Shown in pieces: positions 1 through 9,646 of a stretch of 64,000 nt of DNA (positions are counted from its first letter, which is position 1; each line of letters opens with the position of its first letter). Both the position numbers and the translations under genes were made by a program. Below the pieces are notes generated by a model. That model did not search any database, was not told the origin of the DNA, and worked only from the letters and a program-made list of their open reading frames with translations. Source of the DNA: Plasmopara viticola (lineage: Eukaryota; Oomycota; Peronosporomycetes; Peronosporales; Peronosporaceae); NCBI GenBank assembly GCA_001695595.3, contig MBPM02000062.1, positions 1 through 64,000 on the forward strand, read 5' to 3'.

Positions 1-1
1 T

Positions 2-208
2 GCCGAACAACAGGAACCGGTAGATACCGAAATACCGAGTGATTTATATGAGTACTCGAAAATAGAAAAGCATTCAGCATCTGACATAATACAGCTCTGT
101 AAAGAAATTGATTTAATTAGTGCAAGTATCAACAAGTGTCAGTTTATAAAGGAAAAGCACACTAATGCGGGAAAACACGTATTTTGTCGTATCCGTCATA
201 ATATTTGA
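2..208 (+). CDS. PLV small acidic protein, copy 1 (partial at window edge)
   Basis: An open frame of 68 codons runs from the window edge to TGA at 206-208. The mirrored copy at 15,153-15,410 supplies the missing start, which makes a protein of about 85 residues with an acidic N-terminus rich in D and E. I recognise no domain. Its 3' end overlaps the convergent gene at 162-551 by 47 nt, consistent with a compact viral layout. This copy is open where the mirror copy carries a stop codon, so it is the better-preserved version. Function unknown; expression is inferred only from the open frame and its position. Confidence 0.45.
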   Translation, partial: AEQQEPVDTEIPSDLYEYSKIEKHSASDIIQLCKEIDLISASINKCQFIKEKHTNAGKHVFCRIRHNI

Positions 209-551
209 ACACAACTCCATCAACTTTATCATTTCGGATGTTCTCAATGATCGCTTTACGCAACATACGATTATGTCCAGTATCAATGCACCATTGTTTG
301 TATCTGGCATTCAGTATTGTTAGTGGAATTTCGAGATAATCTCCTTTGCTAACAAATCCATCTTTGAGTAAACCTTTTCTATCTTTTGTGAAGATCTCTT
401 CTTTGAAGTATTTTGAAATGGATGATTCAACCTTTTTTTGAGCCAATTCAGAACGCAAAAACTCCAATTCTTTCATTATCACATCGATTCTATCATCTTT
501 TGGAGCAACTTCATCCACTTCAGGTCCTCTGTATCGTCTGATTCTATTCAT
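162..551 (-). CDS. PLV hypothetical protein with coiled coil and C-terminal helical domain, copy 1
   Basis: A 129-residue protein starting 12 nt after the protease stop codon, in the same direction, as in a compact viral transcription unit. Residues about 20-45 form a heptad-like helix (IMKELEFLRSEL). The C-terminal half is basic and contains ARYKQWCIDTGHN followed by a short helix and two likely strands. This recalls the winged-helix DNA-binding regions attached to D5-type primase-helicases of large DNA viruses, but the resemblance is weak and is my inference. The mirror copy encodes the same protein, so the frame was intact when palindrome A formed. It could equally be a small structural or DNA-packaging protein. 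Confidence 0.6.
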   Translation of the reverse strand: MNRIRRYRGPEVDEVAPKDDRIDVIMKELEFLRSELAQKKVESSISKYFKEEIFTKDRKGLLKDGFVSKGDYLEIPLTILNARYKQWCIDTGHNRMLRKAIIENIRNDKVDGVVFKYYDGYDKIRVFPH

Positions 552-563
552 AATGACTCTATA

Positions 564-950
564 TTAACGAAGTGAAACTTCTGTATTCAAATCGTAAAAA
601 TGTCTCAATAAATCAGGTCGATTGTGTTGTTTGCTATACAGATACAACAGACTCCATAAACCACAATAATTATCATAGGTCCCTTGAAACTGTTTATTAT
701 TACATTCCGTATCACCCAGAATTCTTGGAGGCCCTAAACCCATCGAATCAAAGTATCCATTGTTGCACACACAAACCCAATGGCCTACACCCGAGTCTAA
801 TCGAAGTAATATAATATAGCTTCCATTCCCTAGGGGGCCTCTGATTTTTCTAAAATCTATTATCCCATCAACATGAACATTCAGCTGATTTGCGAGCTCT
901 TGTAGTTCATTAGCCGTCGATTCACCCAATTTATTTAATTTAAAAATCAT
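564..950 (-). CDS. PLV maturation protease, adenain/Ulp1-like cysteine protease, copy 1
   Basis: A 128-residue protein with the order of catalytic motifs seen in adenovirus proteases and Ulp1 peptidases: H57 in GHWVCV, D68 in GYFDSMG, Q89 upstream of the nucleophile, and C96 in NYCGLWS. Relatives in polintons, virophages and PLVs cleave capsid proteins during virion maturation. The gene is transcribed away from the MCP gene, from a shared 59-bp intergenic region, and is followed closely by the gene at 162-551. It is short for the family (about 130-200 residues) but keeps all four key residues. The frame is intact in both palindrome A copies and is missing from PLV copy 3. Family assignment is from motifs; the role is inferred from relatives. 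Confidence 0.85.
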   Translation of the reverse strand: MIFKLNKLGESTANELQELANQLNVHVDGIIDFRKIRGPLGNGSYIILLRLDSGVGHWVCVCNNGYFDSMGLGPPRILGDTECNNKQFQGTYDNYCGLWSLLYLYSKQHNRPDLLRHFYDLNTEVSLR

Positions 951-1009
951 TATGTAATGCTTATATATAGCTAATCATAATATAACAGCATTAACCTTCA
1001 ATTTTAATA
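951..1009. promoter_or_regulatory. PLV divergent promoter, protease/MCP, copy 1
   Basis: Only 59 bp separate the protease and MCP start codons. The region is AT-rich, with TATATATAG and the 12-mer ATAATATAACAG at 977-988, which ends 21 nt before the MCP ATG. The same 12-mer occurs in the only other divergent spacer of the element (5,731-5,742). A shared element at a similar distance from two structural genes is what a virus-specific late promoter would look like. Functional assignment is inference. Confidence 0.6.
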
Positions 1010-2784
1010 ATGAGTGATAGCACCCAATTAGCAGATTCGTTTTTATTCGATTCAACAACTAATCCAGATCCAGTTGTCAGTGTCAGTAAAGACAAGCGTG
1101 TTGTAAATGTCGTTGATGACAACAACGGTTCGTATCAATCGGGAACTGTCATCATGAATGCGACTTCACAACTAAATGGGTCGACTGGCTATGGCAGTCT
1201 TCGAGATGCATATGTAGTCGTTCCTTATGTAGTAACGGTTAAAAATACGTCTGCCTCAGCTCTTAATGGTACTCTAAATCGTTTTGCGGTAGGATTAAAG
1301 GCTGGTGTATGGAACATTTTAAATAAATTAGCGGTTGAAATCAACGGTAAAAGTGTCATTACCAGCAATGACTATAAAAATTATTGGAACAATTTACGTG
1401 CTCAAACTGAATGGTGTGATGATGATTTATTGAAGAACGGTGCAGACTGCTATCTTGCTCCAGATGATGTAGTTAGTCTAAATTTCCCACAAAGTAGTAG
1501 CAATCCTACCGCTTCAACACAAGGAGATGGTTTTGTGAATAATTCAGTTAATGCTGCCACAACTGTAGCTACTGGTTTAATTCCAGAAACAACTCCAGCT
1601 CTTAATAACGGACTAATCCAGCGTCTAATTTGGAATCCACAACAAATTGGTACCTCTGATGCCACTGGAGCAACGATTACAGCAACAAACCCTCTTGGTT
1701 GGCCGACAACGCGAAGTGGTGCAATTCTTTCTAAAATTCAACAACAAGGTACTGGTGGATACGTAGCTGGCGTTACTACCGCAGGAGGTGTTGCTGGTAC
1801 GTGGTATTATATGCTAAAGCTTCGTTTAGTTGATCTCCATCCAATCTTTAAGGAATTGGATCTTGTTGCGAACCCTCAAATCAAATTAACGATGACGTTC
1901 AATACCGGCTTTGTTGATATCACAACTGCAACTGGTGATTTAATGAGCTTATCCTCTCTCTCCCTAAACGGTTGCTCGACGGTTCCAGTAATGTATCAAG
2001 TGCGGCCCCAGGTAATCCAAATGCAGGGAAACTTACAACTGGCGGAGCTGGCTCACTTCGAGTAGCTTTCGGCGTTATGTCCAACAACATTACACAGATC
2101 TCTACTTCTGGTCAAATCTTCCCATTTACAACGACTCGTTTATATATCCCTTTCTACGATATCGCTAATCAAAGTCAAATTGTTGCTAAACCTGTTAAGA
2201 AAGTCAATTACCTCGATTGCTACGCACAGTATTTCAAATCAAAAGCAGGTACTGGTCAACAAAACTCTCAGCAAAACGCTCCGTTTAGCTTTCAATTATC
2301 TTCAAGCTTAAAGAATATCAAATACATTGCTCTGATTCCATATCGTGAAACAAGCAGTGGTCATTTCGTAAGCGCAACGAATATCGAACAATTCCAATCC
2401 CCATTTGACAGTGCTCCATGGACTTGTCAGCCAGGAGCAAGCATTCGCAATTTCCAAGTAATGGTTGGCAATGAAAATGTATTCAACAAAACGCATGATT
2501 ACTCATTTGAATCGTTCCAAGACGAAGTCAAGAAGCTCGGAGCTATTAATGGAGCGCTATCGCATGAGATTAGCAACGGATTATTTGATTCCTACAAATG
2601 GGATGTTGGTCAGCGTGTTCTAATTGCAGACTGCTCTCGATTAACGAATCCAGATGTGTCTCAATCTATCCTTGTCTCCGGCACCAATACTTGCAGTCAA
2701 GGAATGAATTGTCTAATTCTCGTTGTTTACGGTCGATCTATGTCTATTGATCGTTTAACCGGTGAAGTGGTTGAATATGAGTAG
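1010..2784 (+). pseudogene. PLV major capsid protein, copy 1 (frameshifted)
   Basis: This gene matches the 591-residue MCP of copy 2 almost throughout. It loses one G near position 1,991, which ends the first frame at 2,065; the rest continues in another frame from about 1,990 to TAG at 2,784. The N-terminal half carries segments typical of PLV and polinton-type double-jelly-roll capsid proteins, such as NRFAVGLKAGVWNI, LAVEINGKSV and the RAQTEW region. Such proteins form the trimeric hexons of an icosahedral shell. The break is absent from copies 2 and 3, so it arose after palindrome A formed. The gene converges with the fibre gene across a hairpin cluster. Confidence 0.9.
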
Positions 2785-3023
2785 ATTGGAGCGAGCTCCA
2801 GAACCATTGGCTCGCGGAGTGAACTCCCTCGCCGTACGAACGAAGTTCGAAGGGTCTTTGCCCGCCGAACAAGTTCGCCTGGTCTTCAGACCAGTCAGGC
2901 TATTAGTGTCCGTCAGCCGGCAAATAAAAAATCAAGTTTTTTTGTTGACATCCGAACGAAGTTCGAAAGGTCTTTGACCGTCGAACAAGTTCGAGCGGTC
3001 GTCAGACCGGAATCTATTGAGCT
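2785..3023. repeat. Hairpin cluster between convergent PLV genes, copy 1
   Basis: At least eight short perfect inverted repeats lie between the MCP and fibre stop codons. They include 2,787-2,800 (GGAGC/GCTCC), 2,816-2,827, 2,837-2,849 (CGAAC GAA GTTCG), 2,866-2,877 (CGAAC AA GTTCG), 2,879-2,894, 2,953-2,965, 2,981-2,994 and 2,996-3,009. The last three repeat the order of an earlier trio about 116 bp upstream, so the cluster contains a tandem duplication of a multi-hairpin unit. Stems differ between units with matching changes on both sides. Position suggests a two-way transcription end or RNA-processing site; that role is inferred. Confidence 0.8.
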
Positions 3024-5710
3024 TTACTCAAAATTATGCTTCAGCTCCATCTCAAGTTGCTTCACTTGATTGAGTAATTTTTTATCATGCAGAAGTTTAT
3101 CGCTGTAATTTTACTATAATCAATGTTCATCTGATATCCTTCTATGTCATCTTCATCCACTTTCTTCAAGTTTTCATTCGGTGTCATTGATAGTAAGTTT
3201 ATGTATCCAGCTGCATACAATTCTTGACTGATGAAACCAATCTTTGGGATAGTTTCATCTGATCCTTTGTATCGATATTCATAGATACTTAGATCATAGA
3301 ATTTATCGCAATAAACAGTGTCTAATTGTTTAATAATGTCTTTGCAACGACGATCAGATGTACAGTAGATTGAACTGCATTGAATTGGTCCACCAAATGT
3401 AGCTGCAACACTTACTGTTACTGGACCTGATTGAGATGTCGTATATGCTGTACTACTACCTTGTGCATATAATTGTCCACCTACATTAAAAGTATTACCG
3501 TTCCTGATACGCTTAACATAGCTGATGGAGAAGTAGTTCCAATTCCTAATCGACCATTTGTATCTAAAATCATCTTAGTTGAGTTATTGACTCCGAATCG
3601 CAAATCATTGTTAGTCAAATTGCCCATCCAAGTTGCATTAGTAGATGTTGTATTCGGTCCAGAGTTAATTTCAATACAAAAATCAATTGGCGATACATTA
3701 TTTGATTGAAGGTCTAATACTTTCTGGTAGGAACCATCAACATAGTTTGCACTTCCAAAAGCAGTTACTGCAGCAGCAGCTATAGCATTAACTGCTAATG
3801 CTCCAGTTGATAACATTCTACAAGTTTCTGATACATTGTTTGTAGCAGATTGTGTTAAAAATACTAGGTCACCAGCAGCTGCAGCAGTACGTTGAGATAA
3901 AATTACACCATGAGGCATACCATCTACATTACTATTTCTAAATGCAATCGCAGCTGAATTGTACTGTCCATTTGTATTTACTGTTGATAACATATTTAAG
4001 CCATAATTACTTGCATTAGTAGTGCCGGTAGGTTGGGTAGCATCTGATGATGTAAAATTAACTTTACCAACATTCGTTAAATTTCTACTTGCATCTAATA
4101 CTAATGCTTTTGAAGCTTCTGCTGTTCCTGGGCCCATAGTTAAATCTAAGTAGTTAAGCTCTGTTGCATTTGATGTAATTAATGTACCACCAAGCTTTAA
4201 TCCAACAGTAGCTGCATTATGATTTAAAATATCAATATTACCAACAGTATCACATTGCAATCGTCTTGTATTGTTTGAATTAAGAAGAAACTATGGTTTG
4301 TAAAAGAACCAATATCTTGAGCACCACCACTATTTTGAATGGTTAAGCGAAAGGTACTCGTTGAGGTTGTATTACTGATTGAAAGTGGAGTAGTGCCATT
4401 TGTAATTGTCAATGACGTAGGTAGCGTTAAATCTCCTGTAGATGTAATATTTGGTTGAGCTGCTGTTTGTAAAGTTCCTGTAATAGAAGTAGCGCTTAAT
4501 GATGAGATACCAGAGACAGCGCCCGTTGAGCTAATTGTCATTCTTCCTGTATTACTTGTTTGAAAGACTAAATTGTTTGCTGTAGATGTTCCAAAATAAG
4601 CATCCCCATTGTTAAAATGAAACAGAGCACATGTTGAAGTCCCATTTATAGATCTAAACGATTGCCCATTAGCAGTTAAAGTAGCGGTTACTAATCCTGC
4701 CGTATTCAATGATGTTAAAGTTCCAATCGATGTAATATTTGGTTGTGCTGCTGTTTGAAGTGTCCCAGTAATTGATGTAGCCGTAAGAGTCGCTAACGTT
4801 CCAATCGATGTAATATTTGGCTGAGCAGCTGTTTGAAGTGTTCCAGTAATTGATGTAGCCGTAAGAGTCGCTAAAGTTCCAATCGACGTAATATTGGGCT
4901 GAGCGGCTGTTTGAAGTGTTCCATATAAAGTTGAAGCGGATATATTAGTAGCTGTCAATGTGTTATTAACAGCTACATTTCCATTCGTTAATACTGACAT
5001 TTGCACAGATCCATTATTTGATGCAAAGTCAATGGATGATTTGAAAACGTTTGAAGACAACATTGAGTTCCATCGAACCACTGCTGATAAATAACTGTTC
5101 CATCAGTGATTTGATACAATGAGTTTGTTAATGCTGTCGATCCGATAATATCTAATTGTTTAGCTGGAGATGTGTTATTAATGCCTACGAAACCAGTGGA
5201 TCCTATCGTTATTTTTCTATTTCCATTTGTTCTAAAATGGAACTTATTCGCTGTTGTACTGCCAAATGTCTGATCTCCAGATACAGAATCAACAGATAAT
5301 GAGCACGTGCTACTCGACAGGGAGTTATTACAAGTTATAGGGGTAGATCCACTAATATTGAGTGTTGATGAAATTGTTGCCAGTGATGTAATGTTAGGCT
5401 GTGCAGCTGTTTGAAGAGTTCCTGTTAATTGTGATGCTGAGAGATTATTAATGTTCGCGATGTCTCTGGTAGAGTCAACCGCAATCAATTTTCCAGCGGA
5501 AGCTGTTCCTGGTGTAATACCCGACAGCACACTCAAATCAATCATTGTTCCATTTTGATAGATATTTCCAGTGATGTACAAATCCGAAGTGTAATTCACC
5601 CCATATCTTTTGTTATATCGCAAATCGCCAATACTAATAGTCAAGTAATCCAATGAGCCGATATAGTCTGATGGATTGTATAAGGATGGAATATAATTAG
5701 GTGGTAGCAT
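3024..5710 (-). pseudogene. PLV fibre protein with S74 chaperone domain, copy 1 (frameshifted)
   Basis: A fibre-like gene of about 890 codons in three or more overlapping frames (4,988-5,710, 4,224-5,081, 3,481-4,260 and on to TAA at 3,024). I chose the ATG at 5,710 (MLPPNY) because it follows the divergent promoter. The middle carries tandem repeats of about 26 residues containing GTLQTAAQPNITSIG, a repeat familiar from viral and phage fibres. The C-terminus has the intramolecular chaperone (peptidase S74) signature SDRRCKDII and a terminal coiled coil. This domain normally trimerises the fibre and cuts itself off. Two frameshifts (near 5,030 and 3,500) are shared with copy 2; one near 4,285 is private to this copy. 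Confidence 0.85.
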
Positions 5711-5760
5711 TTTGTAAAACGATCCTTTATATAATATAACAGATAGATTTGTCATACAAG
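5711..5760. promoter_or_regulatory. PLV divergent promoter, fibre/ATPase, copy 1
   Basis: Fifty AT-rich bases separate the fibre ATG (5,710, minus) from the ATPase ATG (5,761, plus). The 12-mer ATAATATAACAG at 5,731-5,742 is identical to that before the MCP gene and ends 18 nt before the ATPase start, preceded by TTATAT. The short spacing also favours the ATG at 5,761 over upstream non-ATG starts. Confidence 0.6.
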
Positions 5761-6149
5761 ATGAGTTCAATTCCTGATTTTGGTGGAATGCTCCCAAAGG
5801 AGTTTAAGAAGAAATCGTTCGGAGAAAATGAAAAGCTTGGTATTCAAAAGCTTTTTCGTTTAATAGTATTAGGTCCCAGCTTCTCTGGTAAATCAAATCT
5901 AGCTTTTCATATACTTAAAGAGTCTCCACACGTCTATAGTCACCTTCACGTCATAGCACGCAATCCTGACCAAGAGTTATACGATTACATCAAAGAAAAA
6001 TTACAAGGTTTTGTAACTTTTATGATCCGGATGCTCCTCCAAGTGTTGACGCCATCAAAGAGATTCCAAATGCTTTACAGCTTGTTATTATTGATGATTA
6101 TTCCAACGATAAGAAGCTTCAGAGAGATTTGTTTAGTCATTTCTTTACG
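5761..6149 (+). pseudogene. PLV packaging ATPase (FtsK/HerA-A32 type), copy 1, truncated and frameshifted
   Basis: The N-terminal part of a genome-packaging ATPase. Walker A is GPSFSGKS at residues 38-45. A one-base loss near 6,020 breaks the frame before Walker B, which can still be read as LQLVIIDDY in the next frame. Coding then stops at about 6,149, where the sequence becomes Copia-A RNase H in inverse orientation. Relatives have roughly 100 further residues after Walker B, so the 3' part of the gene is missing. I looked for the rest at the other end of the cassette and did not find it. In relatives this enzyme pumps viral DNA into capsids. Confidence 0.85.
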
Positions 6150-7342
6150 TCAACTTGCGGTCGATGTGATCGCCTGCCCAATCTGCGCCCGAGTATCCAC
6201 AAAAATCGACTTTGTTGCCAGGCTAAAAGCAAATACCATGAGATTTTGTACCTTGCAAATAGCGAAATATACGCTTGACTGCAGTCCAATGCTCAATTTG
6301 TGGGTTTTCCATGAATCTTGATACATAGCCATTTGCAAATGCAATGTCCGGCCGCGTCGCTGTCGTCAGATACATGAGAGCTCCGACCGCTTCTCGAAAT
6401 GGCGCATCTACCTTGGTTGGAGAGTCGTTTGGCGCGAGCTTCGTGCTAATGTCTGTTGGACTTATAACTGACTTGCAATGATCCATACCGAATCGCTCGA
6501 GAATGTTATGGATGTAACGCCGCTGACTCATTGTAACGCTGCCGTTGTCGTTGTCTACAAGCTCAATGCCCACTATCGGTCATCTCAAAGCGATTCTTCA
6601 AGGCGATTTTCGTTTCTGCAATCAACGCTATTGAACCCCAGTAATCAACACATCATCGACATATACCAGAAGTAGCACGCATTGGTTGGTTGAAATCTTG
6701 ATGTAAAGGCACGGATCGAAGGCTGAAACTTGATATCCAATCGAGCACACAAACTCATTAAAACTTTCATTCCATGAGGGAGAAGCTTGTTTCAGACCAT
6801 AAATTGCCTTGTCGAGTACAAAACAATCGCATCCCTTGTTAAGTTCAACCCCTTCTGAAGTAGTTCAATAAACAATTTTCTCCATCCTTCCATTCAGAAA
6901 AGCTAACACTGCATCCAATTGATCAAGTGGCCACTCGAAGTACTTCGTCAAGGCGATGACCATCCGTAACGTTACGTACTTGATCACAGGTGAAGACGTA
7001 CCTGTATAGTCAATGCCATAATTTTGTCGAAAGCCCTTTGCCACGAGTCGAGACTTGTAATTATCAATCGAACGTCGGCTTTTCGTTTGATCTTGAGACC
7101 CCCCTGGTTCCGATAGCATGTAGTCTTGACGGCAACTTTACAGCTCGAAAGACTTGACGAAGTCGCGTTGAATCAAGTTCCGCACGAATAGCTTTGCGCC
7201 AATGAAGCTGGTCAGGTTCACTTACAGCATTTTGACAAGTGGCTGGTTCGGACAAGTCGTAAGCTTCGACAGCGCTTACACTCGCACGCCAGAATGTCGG
7301 TGAAGTTGAGTCGATGTTTTCGTTCTCGGAAGCATGAGCGTC
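6150..7342 (-). mobile_element. Copia-A fragment, copy 1 (reverse transcriptase to RNase H)
   Basis: Ty1/copia pol sequence on the minus strand: the reverse-transcriptase N-terminal part (SRLVAKGFRQNYGIDY), the polymerase core with YVDD, and the start of RNase H. The frame is broken by several stops and shifts, so it is not functional. The 3' end is cut in RNase H just after the codons for DRK, where PLV ATPase sequence follows. The 5' end is the palindrome A breakpoint. Confidence 0.9.
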
Positions 7343-9208
7343 GAGAACGAGGTGTTGAGCAGCATGTAACAGTTTAATAGCGCATCAAACCCTTTCAGCT
7401 GAGCACGCTATGAGCTTCGTGCATACCATACACGCTAAACTGGTTCTTTTTTTGGGGGAGGCTGCTATGACAGCAATACACATCAAGGACTGCCTTCCCT
7501 CACCAAAAATCAAGAACAAGACTCCATTCGAGATCATTTACAAGCTCAAGCCTAGTGTTGGACATATGCGTGTCTTTGGGTGTCGGGCCAACGTTTTGAC
7601 TCCGAAGGAAAAGAGGCTCAAGTGACTCGAGTTGGTGTGTCTTTAGGCTACGGAGAAGTATCCAAAGCATATCGAATCTACGACATCCAAACTCACAAAA
7701 GTTGTGATCAGTCGATACGTAAAGTTTGATACATCAAGTTTTGGTGTTTGGAAGGCAACATCTTTGACGACATTGAGGAAGCAAACATAGACTTCGACTC
7801 ACTCGAAATAGAAGACAACGGCTTCACATATACGACAAATTTTAAGCAAACAGGTAAGCGCAAGCTGCGACAACAAGAACAGATCCAATCAGAAAGAACT
7901 TTAAGTCCCATGTATGGTGAAGCAGGACTGGAAGAAACGAGTGCTCCTGAAGAAAAGGGCCCACATCGAACCAAGCGGCAATCTCGTGTGCAAAGAGGAT
8001 CTAGCATTGGCCAAGACGCTCATGCTTCCGAGAACGAAAATATCGACTCAACTTCACCGACATTCTGGCGTGCGAGTGTAAGCGCTGTCGAAGCTTACGA
8101 CTTGTCCGAACCAGCCACTTGTCAAAATGCTGTAAGTGAACCTGACCAGCTTCATTGGCGCAAAGCTATTCGTGCGGAACTTGATTCAACGCGACTTCGT
8201 CAAGTCTTTCGAGCTGTAAAGTTGCCGTCAAGACTACATGCTATCGGAACCAGGGGGGTCTCAAGATCAAACGAAAAGCCGACGATTCAATTGATAATTA
8301 CAAGTCTCGACTCGTGGCAAAGGGCTTTCGACAAAATTATGGCATTGACTATACAGGTACGTCTTCACCTGTGATCAAGTACGTAACGTTACGGATGGTC
8401 ATCGCCTTGACGAAGTACTTCGAGTGGCCACTTGATCAATTGGATGCAGTGTTAGCTTTTCTGAATGGAAGGATGGAGAAAATTGTTTATTGAACTACTT
8501 CAGAAGGGGTTGAACTTGACAAGGGATGCGATTGTTTTGTACTCGACAAGGCAATTTATGGTCTGAAACAAGCTTCTCCCTCATGGAATGAAAGTTTTAA
8601 TGAGTTTGTGTGCTCGATTGGATATCAAGTTTCAGCCTTCGATCCGTGCCTTTACATCAAGATTTCAACCAACCAATGCGTGCTACTTCTGGTATATGTC
8701 GATGATGTGTTGATTACTGGGGTTCAATAGCGTTGATTGCAGAAACGAAAATCGCCTTGAAGAATCGCTTTGAGATGACCGATAGTGGGCATTGAGCTTG
8801 TAGACAACGACAACGGCAGCGTTACAATGAGTCAGCGGCGTTACATCCATAACATTCTCGAGCGATTCGGTATGGATCATTGCAAGTCAGTTATAAGTCC
8901 AACAGACATTAGCACGAAGCTCGCGCCAAACGACTCTCCAACCAAGGTAGATGCGCCATTTCGAGAAGCGGTCGGAGCTCTCATGTATCTGACGACAGCG
9001 ACGCGGCCGGACATTGCATTTGCAAATGGCTATGTATCAAGATTCATGGAAAACCCACAAATTGAGCATTGGACTGCAGTCAAGCGTATATTTCGCTATT
9101 TGCAAGGTACAAAATCTCATGGTATTTGCTTTTAGCCTGGCAACAAAGTCGATTTTTGTGGATACTCGGGCGCAGATTGGGCAGGCGATCACATCGACCG
9201 CAAGTTGA
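7343..9208 (+). mobile_element. Copia-A fragment, copy 2 (integrase end to RNase H)
   Basis: The same copia family on the plus strand: the end of integrase (7,410-7,625), the acidic linker before reverse transcriptase (7,748-8,300), reverse transcriptase with YVDD near 8,700, and RNase H up to 9,208. Stops interrupt it, including one after GRMEKIVY. The RNase H block reads YSGADW, so the first catalytic Asp of the usual YSDADW is Gly. It joins PLV copy 2 at the same RNase H position as copies 1 and 3. Positions 7,343-8,014 form the spacer of palindrome A. Confidence 0.9.
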
Positions 9209-9596
9209 CGTAAAGAAATGACTAAACAAATCTCTCTGAAGCTTCTTATCGTTGGAATAATCATCAATAATAACAAGCTGTAAAGCATTTGGAATCTCTT
9301 TGATGCGTCAACACTTGGAGGAGCATACGGATCATAAAAGTTACAAAACCTTGTAATTTTTCTTTGATGTAATCGTATAACTCTTGGTCAGGATTGCGTG
9401 CTATGACGTGAAGGTGACTATAGACGTGTGGAGACTCTTTAAGTATATGAAAAGCTAGATTTGATTTACCAGAGAAGCTGGGACCTAATACTATTAAACG
9501 AAAAAGCTTTTGAATACCAAGCTTTTCATTTTCTCCGAACGATTTCTTCTTAAACTCCTTTGGGAGCATTCCACCAAAATCAGGAATTGAACTCAT
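9209..9596 (-). pseudogene. PLV packaging ATPase, copy 2, truncated and frameshifted
   Basis: Mirror copy of 5,761-6,149. Starts with ATG at 9,596, has Walker A GPSFSGKS at residues 38-45, loses frame at about the same place as copy 1, and ends at the Copia-A junction near 9,209. The shared frame loss shows that it predates palindrome A. Confidence 0.85.
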
Positions 9597-9646
9597 CTTG
9601 TATGACAAATCTATCTGTTATATTATATAAAGGATCGTTTTACAAA
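9597..9646. promoter_or_regulatory. PLV divergent promoter, ATPase/fibre, copy 2
   Basis: Mirror of 5,711-5,760. The 12-mer is on the minus strand at 9,615-9,626, upstream of the ATPase start at 9,596; the fibre ATG is at 9,647. Confidence 0.6.

Larger units (their letters stand above)
1..7342. repeat. Palindrome A, left arm
   Basis: This stretch is the reverse complement of 8,015-15,360, with only scattered substitutions and one-base indels visible by eye. It contains PLV copy 1 and part of Copia-A. Position 1 pairs with 15,360, so the arm probably continues beyond the start of the window. The inner end is at about 7,342, where the sequence switches without obvious homology from inverted copia DNA to the copia integrase sequence of the spacer. 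Confidence 0.93.
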
